Source of the DNA: Corbicula japonica
Taxonomy: Eukaryota > Mollusca > Bivalvia > Venerida > Cyrenidae
Direction: 5' to 3'
Assembly (NCBI GenBank): GCA_038501625.1
Contig: JAZAYU010000001.1
Coordinates: 9,351,374-9,415,373 of the forward strand
DNA length: 64,000 bases
The position numbers and the translations under genes were made by a program. Shown here piece by piece: positions 37,486 to 49,100 of this stretch (position 1 is its first letter; each line of letters begins with the position of its first letter). The notes beneath the pieces were generated by a model. The model was not told the origin of the DNA. It saw nothing but the letters and a program-made list of their open reading frames with translations, and ran no database searches.

Positions 37486-37735
37486 ATGGGCAAAAGTCTT
37501 GTCCGGTAGGAACACTGGAACTTTTTTGCATGCCATTTTTCAACACATTACTCTTCCGCCAGTTCTGGCTCAAATTCCAAACTTCTTTTCTTCATTGAAT
37601 GCATATAAACTCTTTCCATCAATACCAAATTTATGCCGGTAGGATATTGGACTTTTCGGATTTCATGCATTTAAAAGGTACTATTGAAAACCATACCAGA
37701 CAAGACCTTTGTCCGTAAGTATACTTATCGTACAT
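37486..37735. mobile_element. MITE with TGTCCGG inverted repeats (copy in unit 2 at 46,762-47,011)
   Basis: GGCAAAAGTCTTGTCCGGTA at the left and ACCATACCAGACAAGACCTT then TGTCCGTAAGTATAC at the right form imperfect inverted repeats. A relative is at 42,868-43,062. Confidence 0.65.
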
Positions 37736-38652
37736 TCCTACTCAATTAGCCACGAAAACAGCGCGATTTAAGATGGCCAAAATGCTCCATGCAGGTCTAT
37801 GTGGTAAACAAAACGATCATTGAAATGTCTAAATTCCATGCCAAACAAGCTTTTACACCCTGTAACTGTCGCATATACAAACACACACTGTATGCACATT
37901 TACGCTATATATTTACGCTATGTTTATGGGTCCACTATACTCCTTGCACGTTCATCGATAAAAAAGAAAACTATCAAAATTTTATTCTCAATAAAGACAA
38001 AATGCCATTCAAAGAAACATTGCATAAATGAATGTTACAGGCCTGCCAAAACTACTTTATTAAAAATCCGGAGATTTTGTCTGAATGTGTCAATGATGAC
38101 GACGTGGATGATGATGTTGTTGTTTGTTTAATGTCTTGTTGCTGCTGTTAAAAAATGATGATGGTAACGATGATAATGATGTTGTTATTTTATTGTCTTG
38201 TTATTCTGTTAACTATGATTATGACTAAAAAGATGATGATGATGATGACCATTATGACGATATTTTCTCAAATTCTTCTTTATAATTATATTCTTCAAAG
38301 AATTTTATAAACGTATTTGCAGATTTTGTTAGAAATGGTTAAAGAACTTGTTTAAAATGACCTTTGTCTATCTTTATTTATTCATTTTACTTTCTGTTAA
38401 AACTGTTAAGACCTGTTTTAGACAATATTAGAATGAACCTGCAATGAAAATAGATGAAGGCAGGTGTAACATCGAAGCCCTTGTTTAGTTTATAACACGC
38501 GTTTCAATGATTGTTGTGCCAGTGGCACTGAGGCAGCATATCACTGACAACATCCTCGTTATCTCATAATAAACAGGAAATGTGCGACTGCAGTATAATA
38601 ACTTTTACGTTCATCATGTTCATTGCACAACTTTAAATTAGGTTAAATTATG

Positions 38653-39335
38653 CCCCCGAAGGAAGGCATATATTAATCGCACCGTCCGTCCGTCAGTCCG
38701 AAATAATCTTGTCCTCCCTTTTTCTCCGAAACCGCTCGAGGGATTTCTTTGAAACTTCACAGGAGTGTTTGTCACCAAGCCTAGTTGTGCATATCAACAG
38801 GAATTTCTGCTCGGATTATTTTTGGCCGAGTTATGGGCTTTTTCACTTAACCCTAAGGTTTTTAACCCTAACCCAGTTTCAAATTTGACCTAGATATCAT
38901 TGAGATAAACATTCTGACAAAGTTTGAGAACGATTGGACCAAACTTAAGACCTCTACAGTGCAGATAAGCTTTTTCTTTAATTTGACCTACTGACCTAGT
39001 TTTAAGGGTCACATGACCCAGGTACGAACTTGATTTAGATATCATTGAGATAAACATTCGGACCAAGTTTAAAGAAGATCACACCAAAATTGAGACTGCT
39101 AGAGTGCGGACAAGCTTTTTCTGTAATTAAACCTAGTGACCTAGATTTCAAGGTCACAGAACCCAGTTTTGAACTTAATCTAGATATCATTGAGATAAAC
39201 ATTCTGACCAAGTTTGAAGAAGATCGGATAAAAATTATGACCGCTAGAGTGCGGACAACAATTGTGAACAGACGACAGCCGGACGGAGGGTGATCACAAA
39301 AGCTCACCCTGTCACTATGTGACAGGTGAGCTAAA
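38653..39335. mobile_element. Noncoding repeat with CCGTCCGTCCGTC and ~105-bp tandem core (unit 2 copy near 47,930-48,612)
   Basis: Opens GCCCCCGAAGGAAGGCATAT and CGCACCGTCCGTCCGTC, then repeats of TAGATATCATTGAGATAAAC, GACCAAGTTTGAAGAAGATC and AGACTGCTAGAGTGCGGACA. Ends with a hairpin, AGCTCACCCTGTCACTATGT followed by GACAGGTGAGCT. Open frames on both strands are by-products of the repeats. Confidence 0.7.
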
Positions 39336-40603
39336 AAGCTTGTCCTCACTCTAGCAGTCTTTTGGTCTGATCTTCACTTTCATTACCATGAGTTATGGCC
39401 CCTGAAAGTGCAGAAATTAACTATTTAGACCTTGTCTGCACAATATCAGCTCCATTTTTTATTTGAATTTAATTAGACTTGTACAATACTTGAGTTACTA
39501 TAAGACCTAGGTTCCTTTTTTGAACCAGCTAGATTCCATAATGGGTTCCAGAGTTATGGCCCTTGAAAGAGCCAAAGTAAGCTCTTTTGACCTTTTCTCC
39601 ACAATAGCAGCTTTATTTTTTCACTTAATTTTACCAAACTTGCACAAAACTCTTGCAACCATTGAGCAGTTCTTGACAGGTGAGTGACCCAGGGTCCTAT
39701 GGACACTCTTGTTGCAAGTGTTATGGGCCCTTAGTCTTTAGTATCTAACTTATATTAAAATCTTGTCCATGCCTAATCTCCAAAACCACTTGGGGGATTT
39801 CATTAAAACTTCACAACTACAGACTTTTACCAAATGATCCTTTCCATCTTTCACATTATATGCATGCAGTATGCTTATCTCTTCCACAGGCATATATACT
39901 ACATATGTATACTGATTTGATTTCAAAGCTGCATTTCGGAGGCATATGTCAATTTCAAATATGTGACAGCTCTTGTTAATGTATACCTTTAGCAATTTCA
40001 TTAAAATCCAGAGATTTTGACTATAAATCCGGAGATCTGGAGAAGTAACTTAAATCCTGAGATTTTGGATAAAGTCCGGAGATTTGGCAGGCCTGATGTT
40101 ACAAATGTATCTTTATTTTGCATATGGTAAGACACGTTAGAACAATATTTAAAAGGAAAATATCGAATCTAAAATTTCCATAAACTTCTATTTGCATAAA
40201 TTCACAATCAATTAATGTGAAAGGAGCGTAGTGGAGGACCCTTAAAATGAATGGAAAGCTTAGTTTAGAAAATTTTTGGGCTTGTTAGTGAAATACAATT
40301 CCTGAAGGCAAGCAGAAAATCTGTCTTACGAACATTGGCGCTGAGAACAATCAATTTTGATTAATGCCCATTATCTACTTACGTCATTGCGCCCAGTTTG
40401 AACATTTATGCTAATGCTGAGCAAATCGAACTGTATGTGCCTTCTTAATCACTGATAATTAACCAGATCCAAATGTTATTACCATCCTTGGATCTCAAGC
40501 CTGCAGCTGGCCAGTATAGGATTTTTGAGCAGGCACTTACTGGGCTTCTAAACGAGAGATGGAATTTAAATTTGTGCTTGGTTCTGATTTCAATATAAAT
40601 AAA

Positions 40604-40762
40604 TATAAAACCCCTTATTAAGATCACCTCACTAATAAGACCACTATTCTGATGTCCCAGTATTTTTTGCACTATTTTCTATCCCTATATAAAGACCACC
40701 CTACTATAAAGTCCACTTTTTTCCAGTCTCAATGGTGGTCTTAATAGAATAGCGGGGTTTCT
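40604..40762. mobile_element. Pogo-like MITE (unit 2 copy at 49,893-50,051)
   Basis: AAAACCCCTTATTAAGATCA at the left and (inverted) GAAACCCCGCTATTCTATTA at the right, the same end type as the MITE at 22,290. Inner motifs AAGACCAC and AAGTCCAC repeat. Confidence 0.7.
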
Positions 40763-41010
40763 TCTTGCTTATACAGTGTCCCTTTACATGGCTGTGCCAA
40801 GTGGGCGTGAAATTGTGTGTCGTATTCACAGTCCTGTCTGAAACGTGTACTGAATGTCAACATCATTTCTTTCCCTACGACAAAATATTGAGATACTAGA
40901 AACGTAAAGCGTGCATGTTGTCCATGTACTGTTAAATTATATTACAGAAGTCAGAATTTTACTATGCTTCTTATTTTGCACAACACTGTTAACTGATTAT
41001 TCCCCTACCT

Positions 41011-41064
41011 GTGCAGAAGATTATAAAACTGAGATTTGAAACCAGTCTCAAATCTCAAGCATCT
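41011..41064. mobile_element. Palindromic CCAAT-box MITE, half copy (unit 2 at 50,300-50,353)
   Basis: Only the left arm is present: GCAGAAGATTATAAAACTGA then CAGTCTCAAATCTCAAGCAT. The CCAAT centre and second arm are missing in both units, so the loss predates the duplication. Confidence 0.7.
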
Positions 41065-41095
41065 TTGGCATGGGATTTGAATATTCTAAGTTTTT

Positions 41096-42535
41096 AGCTC
41101 ACCTGAGCACGAAGTGCTCATGGCGAGCTTTTGTGATCGCCTGATGTCCGTCGTCCGTCCGTGCGTCGTCAACTTTTTCTTCTAACGACTTCTTCTCCTG
41201 AACTCCTGGGCCAATCTTGCTGAAACTTGGCAGGAATGTTACTTGCATGAAGCTTTACCAAAATTGTTCAAATGGTTCCAGTCCATTGCCTATCTAGGTC
41301 ACAGAGGATAAAAATAGATTTTGAACATGAAATTTTTAAAAATCTTCTTCTCTGAAACCGTAAGGCCTAGAACTTTGATATTTGGTGTGTAGCATCATCT
41401 AGTGGTCCTCTACCAAGATTGTTCAAATTATAGCCCTGGGGTCAAAATTGGCCCCGCCCGGGTGGGGTCATGTGTTTTCCTTATAAATATATAGCAAAAA
41501 CTTAAAAAATCTTCTTCTCCAAAACCGCAATGGCTAGAAGTTAGATATTTGGCATGAAACATTGTCTAATGGACCTCTAACAAAGTTGTTCAAATTATGG
41601 CCCTGGGGTCAAAATTTGTCCCGCCCCAGAGGTCATGGGTTTTCCTTATATCAATATATAGCAAAAACTTAAAAAATCTTCTTCTTCGAAACAGCAATGG
41701 CCAGAGGTTAGATATTTGGCATGAAACATTGTCTAATGGACCTCTAACAAAGTTGTTCAAATTATGGCCCTGGGGTCAAAATTTGCCCCGCCCCAGAGGT
41801 CATGGGTTTTCCTTATATCAATATATAGCAAAAACTGAAAAAAATCTTCTTCTCCGAAACCGCAATGGCCAGAGGTTAGATATTTGGCATGAAACATTGT
41901 CTAATAGACCTCTAACAAAGTTGTTCAAATTATGGCCCTGGGGTCAAAATTTGCCCCGCCCCAGAGGTCATGGGTTTTCCTTATATCAATATATAGCAAA
42001 AACTTAAAAAATCTTCTTCTCCAAAACCGCAATGGCTAGAGGTTAGATTTTTGGCATGAAACATTGTCTAATGAACCTCTAACAAAGTTGTTCAAATTAT
42101 GGCCCTTGGGTCAAAATTGGCCCCGCCACAGGGGTCGCCCATTTTACATAGAATTATATAGGAAAAATCTTGTAAAAGTCTTCTTCTCTAGAACCATAAC
42201 ATATACAGCTTAGAATTTTTACATGTAACATCACTTTGTGGACCTTTACCACGTTTATACATATCATGACCCCAGGCTCGAATTGGCCCCACCAAGGGGC
42301 TTATCAATTTTTACATAGAGCTAAATAGTAAGAACTGAAGACATGTAGAATGTTTGCTAGTGTCAAACTACACCCCTTGTTCTCTGAAACTAATGCGACT
42401 AGACCTTAGATATTTCGTGTTGAGTATTGTAAAGAGACCCTTTACCAGCATTATTTAAATGTTGGCCCTGGGGTAAAGCTGAAAGTACTTTTGTACTCAG
42501 GTGAGCGATACAGGGCCATCATGGCCCTCTTGTTT
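41096..42535. mobile_element. AGCTCACCTGAGC element with 167-bp tandem core (unit 2 copy 50,385-52,158)
   Basis: Left end AGCTCACCTGAGCACGAAG and right end CTCAGGTGAGCGATACAGGG share an 11-bp inverted repeat. The core is a 167-bp tandem repeat (CTTCTTCTCCGAAACCGCAA, AGAGGTTAGATATTTGGCAT, AAGTTGTTCAAATTATGGCC, GGGGTCAAAATTTGCCCCGC). Unit 2 has two more units of it than unit 1. Multi-kilobase open frames such as 41,597-42,007 are repeat artefacts. Confidence 0.8.
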
Positions 42536-42683
42536 AATCTTGGGACATGTGTCAGCGGTGTGAGTAAATGTTGCTTTAATTTCCCCTGAGATATATCAGG
42601 ATCCATACGAATGGATCCAACAAAAGTTAAACCAGTGTTATCTACTGAATACCCCCTATCTGCATCCTATCACCAGCAGCTTT

Positions 42684-42830
42684 CAGTGCCCAAGGTTATA
42701 AAGCTGAGCATGGAAACCAGTCTCAAATCTCAAGCATCTGATTGGCTGAAATGGCGACTGGTCGCCATTTCAGCCAATCAGGTGCTTGAGATTTGAGACT
42801 GGTTTCCAATCTCAGTTTTATAACCTTCAG
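42684..42830. mobile_element. Palindromic CCAAT-box MITE (unit 2 copy 52,307-52,453)
   Basis: CAGTGCCCAAGGTTATAAAG at the left, AGTTTTATAACCTTCAG at the right, centre GCGACTGGTCGCC. The intact CAGTG end supports assigning the family to hAT-derived MITEs. Confidence 0.82.
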
Positions 42831-42867
42831 CCATGTACTTGTTCAGTATGCTTATATTCATTTCAAG

Positions 42868-43062
42868 TATACTTATGGACAAGTCTTGTCCGGTATGGTT
42901 TTCCATTTCTATGTATTTAAAACTGGTTTCTTATTTTTGATTGTCGTCTGTCCTCTTTCCATAGATACCAAATTTATGAGTGACATTGAGTGTTCATCAA
43001 AACAATAAAGATAATTTAATTTTTTTCAGACCTGACAAGACTTTTTCCATAAGCATATTATA
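42868..43062. mobile_element. MITE with TGTCCGG inverted repeats (unit 2 copy from 52,491)
   Basis: GTATACTTATGGACAAGTCT and TGTCCGGTATGGTTTTCC at the left; GACAAGACTTTTTCCATAAG inverted at the right. Same family as 37,486-37,735 and directly beside the palindromic MITE. Confidence 0.62.
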
Positions 43063-43379
43063 TTTTTACTATTATTACCTGAATAACAATATTTTTTGTC
43101 CAACAAAGCATAAAACTGGCATGCTCATCTTATGAATGAATGAATCTAAAATATTTTGTAGTAACAACAAAGGTACATATCAACTAAATGAATCACTCAT
43201 ATTGCAGACATTCAACATACACTCTACAGTAATTACATCATTTAATTTCATAGAAATTTCAATTCTTTTGAACATTTTACAGTTATATTAAGCAGTCAAT
43301 TTCAAATTGACAATAATGTTTACAATGATGACATGTTGTTTATATTCAAAAAGCAAATATCTACTGGCCTGAACAAAAC

Positions 43380-43995
43380 TTAAGACAAGAGGTCCAAATG
43401 GCCCTATATTGCAAACCTGATTGGTTAAAAGAATTGAAAGAAATGAAAAATACACTGACAAAAAATGTGTTTTTAAATAGTATGAAATATTGTCTGAAAC
43501 TTTTACAACTGAAGTTTGATAAAAAAATATCTTGAAAACTATGACCTTGACTGTGTCAATTAGATTTTTCTTAGATTTAACCTAGTGACCTAGTTTTTGA
43601 CCTCAGATGGCAATGTTTTAATACAGTCTGTGATATCATCAAGACAAAAATTCGAAGAAACTTTAAAGATAATCAGATAAAAATGTGGTCTTTTATGTGT
43701 GTTATCAAGGGGATTTTTAATTTGATTTGTTGACCTAGTGACCCAGTTTTAAAAGGGACCAAGTTATTTTAAAACCTCTATTCGGAACAAGTGTGATGAT
43801 AACTGGATGAAAAACTATGTTTGTCCTAAATTTAATCTAGTGACCTAAATTTTGACCAAAGATGACCTACTTTCGAAAGGGAGTGACATCATCAACATAT
43901 TCAGTGTAAGTTTGATAATTACTAAATGAAAACACGTGGGCTCTGTCATGTTGCCAAAACAATGGACATGCGGGACCACCCTCCATCACAATAGC
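43380..43995. repeat. Noncoding TGACCTAGTGACC repeat (unit 2 copy from 53,004)
   Basis: Opens ACAAGAGGTCCAAATGGCCC and repeats TTAACCTAGTGACCTAGTTT and AAAACTATGTTTGTCC-like stretches. No coding signal. Confidence 0.6.
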
Positions 43996-44336
43996 CTCAT
44001 GTGAAAAAAAATAATAAAGAATATTGTTAGATAAAGCTTATGTTCTAAACAAAAATAACAAATAAAAGCAATGTATTATGCAAACACCGAGTATAATGAA
44101 AATAACAAACAAATAATCTTCTATGGTAACATAACTACTAACAGGTGGCAATCAAAAGCAATCAGTTAACACAAGTATTGGCAAGAATCTTCAAAAACAT
44201 GCAGCACTTAAGCTAAATTTGTAATTAGTAATTTTTTATAAACTCAAAAAAAGATTTTTTTGGGGGCATTTTGTTCAACTTTGGGTTTTTTTGTTAACCG
44301 TTTACTCCAACCATTGTAGATACAGATCAGCCATCA

Positions 44337-44560
44337 CAAAAACCCAAGCAATAAAGGTTTATCTGTGGAGTACAGGGTTATCATATGATTTTATAATAGT
44401 TACCGCTATCTGTGCCGACTGATCTGGATCTACAGTTTTCCCACGCCATAAAGTTGAGTAAAGGGTTATCATATTATTTTATAATAGTTACCGCTATCTG
44501 TGCCGACTGATCTGGATCTACAGTTTTCCCACGCCATAAAGTTGAGTAAAGGGTAAACAT
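44337..44560. repeat. 93-bp repeat, two units here and one in unit 2
   Basis: TTTTATAATAGTTACCGCTA, TCTGTGCCGACTGATCTGGA and TTCCCACGCCATAAAGTTGA occur twice in a row here but once at 54,005-54,100, so the array differs between the two duplicated blocks. Confidence 0.85.
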
Positions 44561-45201
44561 ATGATTTTATAATAGTTACCAGTAAATTTTTTGATTTACT
44601 CATTTTAATAGGAACTGTTCTCGAGAGATATTAATTATATACAACCTTTAATTTCTTTTATTGAGTGTATTTCAACTAAAGTTCTCTTTAACAATGGCAA
44701 TGTACTGGAAGTCTGAACTAATGTTCCACTCCCTAATTCTAATTCCAAGCTTAATAATTTCCAAAAATGCACTTCTTTAAAGATGAATAAAAAATAATTT
44801 TATTACTAAAAATATAAAACAATTGTAACTTTTGAAATTACTGATCTTGGAAAAAATCTTATACCTGAATTTGTCAGTAAAAATTGGAAAAAGGTGTCAA
44901 GTGGCAGTCAGTGACATATTAAAAAATAAAAAAAAAATGAATGATGCATATCAGGAATTTCCACACCCTGAAATAACTGACTTGCCACTAATTTCTAAAG
45001 TGAAAGCTAGGATACAGAAATAGATCTACTTTTTTCAAATAGAGAGTAATAGTAACAGCATAATGCACAAGTCACAACTTCACATAAGTCAAAACAACCA
45101 CTAACAGTGTGTCATGCAATACCAAATGCTACTGTCCCAAGTGGTTTTCTTAGGAGCCAGTTTATGTACAGTTGAGATCAAGTTTCTTCTGAGAGTTGAG
45201 A

Positions 45202-45830
45202 TCACTTGTCATTTCTCGTTTTCTTATCAGCCTCCTTCAGTCCTATCCACATGCTGAGCTGTTTGGCCCGTAACTTTCCCCAGATCACATGGTCATACAG
45301 CCCTAGCATCTGGGCTGCTGCTATTGCTGCAGCTTCAGGGGAGGTTACTGTTGTACAACCCATTCCTAGAATGAAAACCACATGCAAATAATATTTTATG
45401 CTGATTTTATGTTGACTTATGTTAGACTGAAGTAAAATATCTATTCAATAAACTATCAAAATTGTACGGATAATTTGTCAATATTAAACAGGTATTAAAT
45501 TTGAATGTTTTAATATTTTTATTTCTGAGTAAACTGGTATTAAAACCACATTCCAAAGGCTGACATCTACATGAACGTTATACACCAACTTGAAATTTAG
45601 TTTGATATTTGAAATTGTTTAATGCAGGAGTAGATATTGTTTACTAGTTCTGCTACAGAAAGCTTTATTACCAGCGGGCAGTCTGAGAGAAGACCAGATG
45701 TCCTGTGCGCCCCAGTCAGGACTCATGGGTGGACAGTTGATCACTGGCCACGATGTATTCCCAGACAATACAGGCCCCAGACCATTACTTTTTCCAGCCA
45801 CGGCTATAAAGACTGTAGGTATTCCTTCTC
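45202..45830 (-). pseudogene. PAICS: Duplicated 3' end of PAICS (last two coding exons)
   Basis: Exon 45,672-45,830 ([20 protein letters not shown] ... SSLRLPAG) and exon 45,202-45,365 ([19 protein letters not shown] ... KKTRNDK, stop) repeat the terminal PAICS exons at 55,223-55,381 and 54,743-54,906. Frames, splice sites and stop codon are intact and the coding bases appear unchanged. No copy of the earlier PAICS exons precedes it within unit 1, so it cannot make the enzyme alone. It could serve as an alternative 3' terminus if PAICS transcription runs through. It may instead be an unmerged second haplotype. Confidence 0.85.
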
Positions 45831-45884
45831 CTGAAATACAACTAGAATTTCAGTTAAGTCTTCACTTCAAGAGATATGACTTAC

Positions 45885-46110
45885 ACCATGGGTGACCAAA
45901 GCAGATCCAAATCAGCTGGCATATCCGTGCCATCTTACCAGTATCTATGATGTTCACTTAAAATTCATTAGGATTTTTTCAGACCAAGAAGTCAGCCATG
46001 TAGATCCAGATCAGACAGCATGGATGTGACACAGACATACTAACTGATCTGGATCTGCACTGATCACCCATGTCACAATTTCACAAATGCCTAGCCATGC
46101 AGAAAGGATA
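45885..46110. mobile_element. TTAACCC-family repeat (unit 2 copy 55,436-55,660)
   Basis: CAGATCCAAATCAGCTGGCA and the inverse arm CTAACTGATCTGGATCTGCA mark the two halves. It lies in the PAICS intron just upstream of the penultimate exon in both units. Confidence 0.6.
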
Positions 46111-49100
46111 ACAAACTCAAGATAAAGCTAAGCTTAGTCTAGCCACTGTCTTTTGTGCCCAAGAACTGATCTGTCGTTGGTATGTGCGCAAAATCCCGGA
46201 ACTCTATCATACTCTCAGGATATGGTCTTTTAGTGCGTTGTTGTATTTCGCAGTAAATATAAAGTGCTGATAAGTAAATTTTTTGGTAGATTTTGTGTGC
46301 AGAGAATAACGAGAACAGTGTATAATAGCTACCTGGTAAGTCGCACTGTAGTGCCCAGAAAATGCCGAAAACGGCGTTATATGTAAGAGTCGATCTTACC
46401 TTGTTATTCCAACTTAAAGCTGATTCATATTTTTTTGTATAAAACACTCAACACCGTCAAAACTTCTCTATCGTCATCGTAGTACGCAAAACTTCTTAAA
46501 ACATCGTTAGAGCAGAAATGCCCTACCATGGGGGTGGGGTGGACGTATCACTGCATTCAAAGATAAATAGTAAATGACGATGTTGCACAGGGACAAAAGC
46601 TTCTCAGCCTGGACATAATTCTGTAAATATTAAGGACATAGTTATAGGTAATTCGCATAGCACATTTTCTAATTGTCCATTAAAAATATTTTGAGAAATA
46701 CGCTCCAGACAAGCTTTTTGAGATAAAAACTTAGAAGGGAAATAATTCTGTTAATATGCTAATGGGCAAAAGTCTTGTCCGGTAGGAACACTGGAACTTT
46801 TTTGCATGCCATTTTTCAACACATTACTCTTCCGCCAGTTCTGGCTCAAATTCCAAACTTCTTTTCTTCATTTAATGCATATAAACTCTTTCCATCAATA
46901 CCAAATTTATGCCAGTAGGATATTGGACTTTTCGGATTTCATGCATTTAAAAGGTACTATTGAAAACCATACCAGACAAGACCTTTGTCCGTAAGTATAC
47001 TTATCGTATATTCCTACTCAATTAGCCACGAAAACAGCGCGATTTAAGATGGCCAAAATGCTCCATGCAGGTCTATGTGGTAAACAAAACGATCATTGAA
47101 ATGTCTAAATTCCATGCCAAACAAGCTTTTACACCCTGTAACTGTCGCATATACAAACACACACTGTATGCACATTTACGCTATATATTTACGCTATGTT
47201 TATGGGTCCACTATACTCCTTGCACGTTCATCGATAAAAAAGAAAACTATCAAAATTTTATTCTCAATAAAGACAAAATGCCATTCAAAGAAACATTGCA
47301 TAAATGAATGTTACAGGCCTGCCAAAACTACTTTATTAAAAATCCGGAGATTTTGTCTGAATGTGTCAATGATGACGACGTGGATGATGATGTTGTTGTT
47401 TGTTTAATGTCTTGTTGCTGCTGTTAAAAAATGATGATGGTAATGATGATAATGATGTTGTTATTTTATTGTCTTGTTATTCTGTTAACTATGATTATGA
47501 CTAAAAAGATGATGATGATGATGACCATTATGACGATATTTTCTCAAATTCTTCTTTATAATTATATTCTTCAAAGAATTTTATAAACGTATTTGCAGAT
47601 TTTGTTAGAAATGGTTAAAGAACTTGTTTAAAATGACCTTTGTCTATCTTTATTTATTCATTTTACTTTCTGTTAAAACTGTTAAGACCTGTTTTAGACA
47701 ATATTAGAATGAACTTGCAATGAAAATAGATGAAGGCAGGTGTAACATCGAAGCCCTTGTTTAGTTTATAACACGTGTTTCAATGATTGTTGTGCCAGTG
47801 GCACCGAGGCAGCATATCACTGACAACATCCTCGTTATCTCATAATAAACAGGAAATGTGCGACTGCAGTATAATAACTTTTACGTTCATCATGTTCATT
47901 GCACAACTTTAAATTAGGTTAAATTATGCCCCCGAAGGAAGGCATATATTAATCGCACCGTCCGTCCGTCAGTCCGAAATAATCTTGTCCTCCCTTTTTC
48001 TCCGAAACCGCTCGAGGGATTTCTTTGAAACTTCACAGGAGTGTTTGTCACCAAGCCTAGTTGTGCATATCAACAGGAATTTCTGCTCGGATTATTTTTG
48101 GCCGAGTTATGGGCTTTTTCACTTAACCCTAAGGTTTTTAACCCTAACCCAGTTTCAAATTTGACCTAGATATCATTGAGATAAACATTCTGACAAAGTT
48201 TGAGAACGATTGGACCAAACTTAAGACCTCTACAGTGCAGATAAGCTTTTTATTTAATTTGACCTACTGACCTAGTTTTAAGGGTCACATGACCCAGGTA
48301 CGAACTTGATTTAGATATCATTGAGATAAACATTCGGACCAAGTTTAAAGAAGATCACACCAAAATTGAGACTGCTAGAGTGCGGACAAGCTTTTTCTGT
48401 AATTAAACCTAGTGACCTAGATTTCAAGGTCACAGAACCCAGTTTTGAACTTAATCTAGATATCATTGAGATAAACATTCTGACCAAGTTTGAAGAAGAT
48501 CGGATAAAAATTATGACCGCTAGAGTGCGGACAACAATTGTGAACAGACGACAGCCGGACGAAGGGTGATCACAAAAGCTCACCCTGTCACTATGTGACA
48601 GGTGAGCTAAAAAGCTTGTCCTCGCTCTAGCAGTCTTTTGGTCTGATCTTCACTTTCATTACCATGAGTTATGGCCCCTGAAAGTGCAGAAATTAACTAT
48701 TTAGACCTGGACCTTGTCTGCACAATATCAGCTCCATTTTTTATTTGAATTTAATTAGACTTGTACAATACTTGAGTTACTATAAGACCTAGGTTCCTTT
48801 TTTGAACCAGCTAGATTCCATAATGGGTTCCAGAGTTATGGCCCTTGAAAGAGCCAAAGTAAGCTCTTTTGACCTTTTCTCCACAATAGCAGCTTTATTT
48901 TTTCACTTACCCGGTAATTTTACCAAACTTGCACAAAACTCTTGCAACCATTGAGCAGTTCTTGACAGGTGAGTGACCCAGGGTCCTATGGACACTCTTG
49001 TTGCAAGTGTTATGGGCCCTTAGTCTTTAGTATCTAACTTATATTAAAATCTTGTCCATGCCTAATCTCCAAAACCACTTGGGGGATTTCATTAAAACTT

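Larger units (their letters stand above)
36887..46162. repeat. Tandem segmental duplication, unit 1 (9,276 bp)
   Basis: Matches 46,163-55,713 almost base for base from GAACTGATCTGTCGTTGG to CTTTTGTGCCCAA. By eye differences in the first 1.3 kb are about six single bases. This unit has two fewer copies of a 167-bp repeat and one more of a 93-bp repeat than unit 2. It includes the last two PAICS exons (45,202-45,830). The extra PAICS end here has no 5' exons of its own. Confidence 0.95.

Noticed and set aside
37789..38131. Two overlapping plus-strand open frames of 80 and 103 codons, repeated in unit 2
   Set aside because: Identical in both units only because the DNA is duplicated; low complexity at the end and no domain.
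41597..42007. 136-codon plus-strand open frame (and counterparts in unit 2)
   Set aside because: It spans a 167-bp tandem repeat inside a transposon-like element and simply repeats the same residues.
45202..45830. A second complete PAICS gene
   Set aside because: Only the last two exons are present; nothing upstream in unit 1 encodes the rest.
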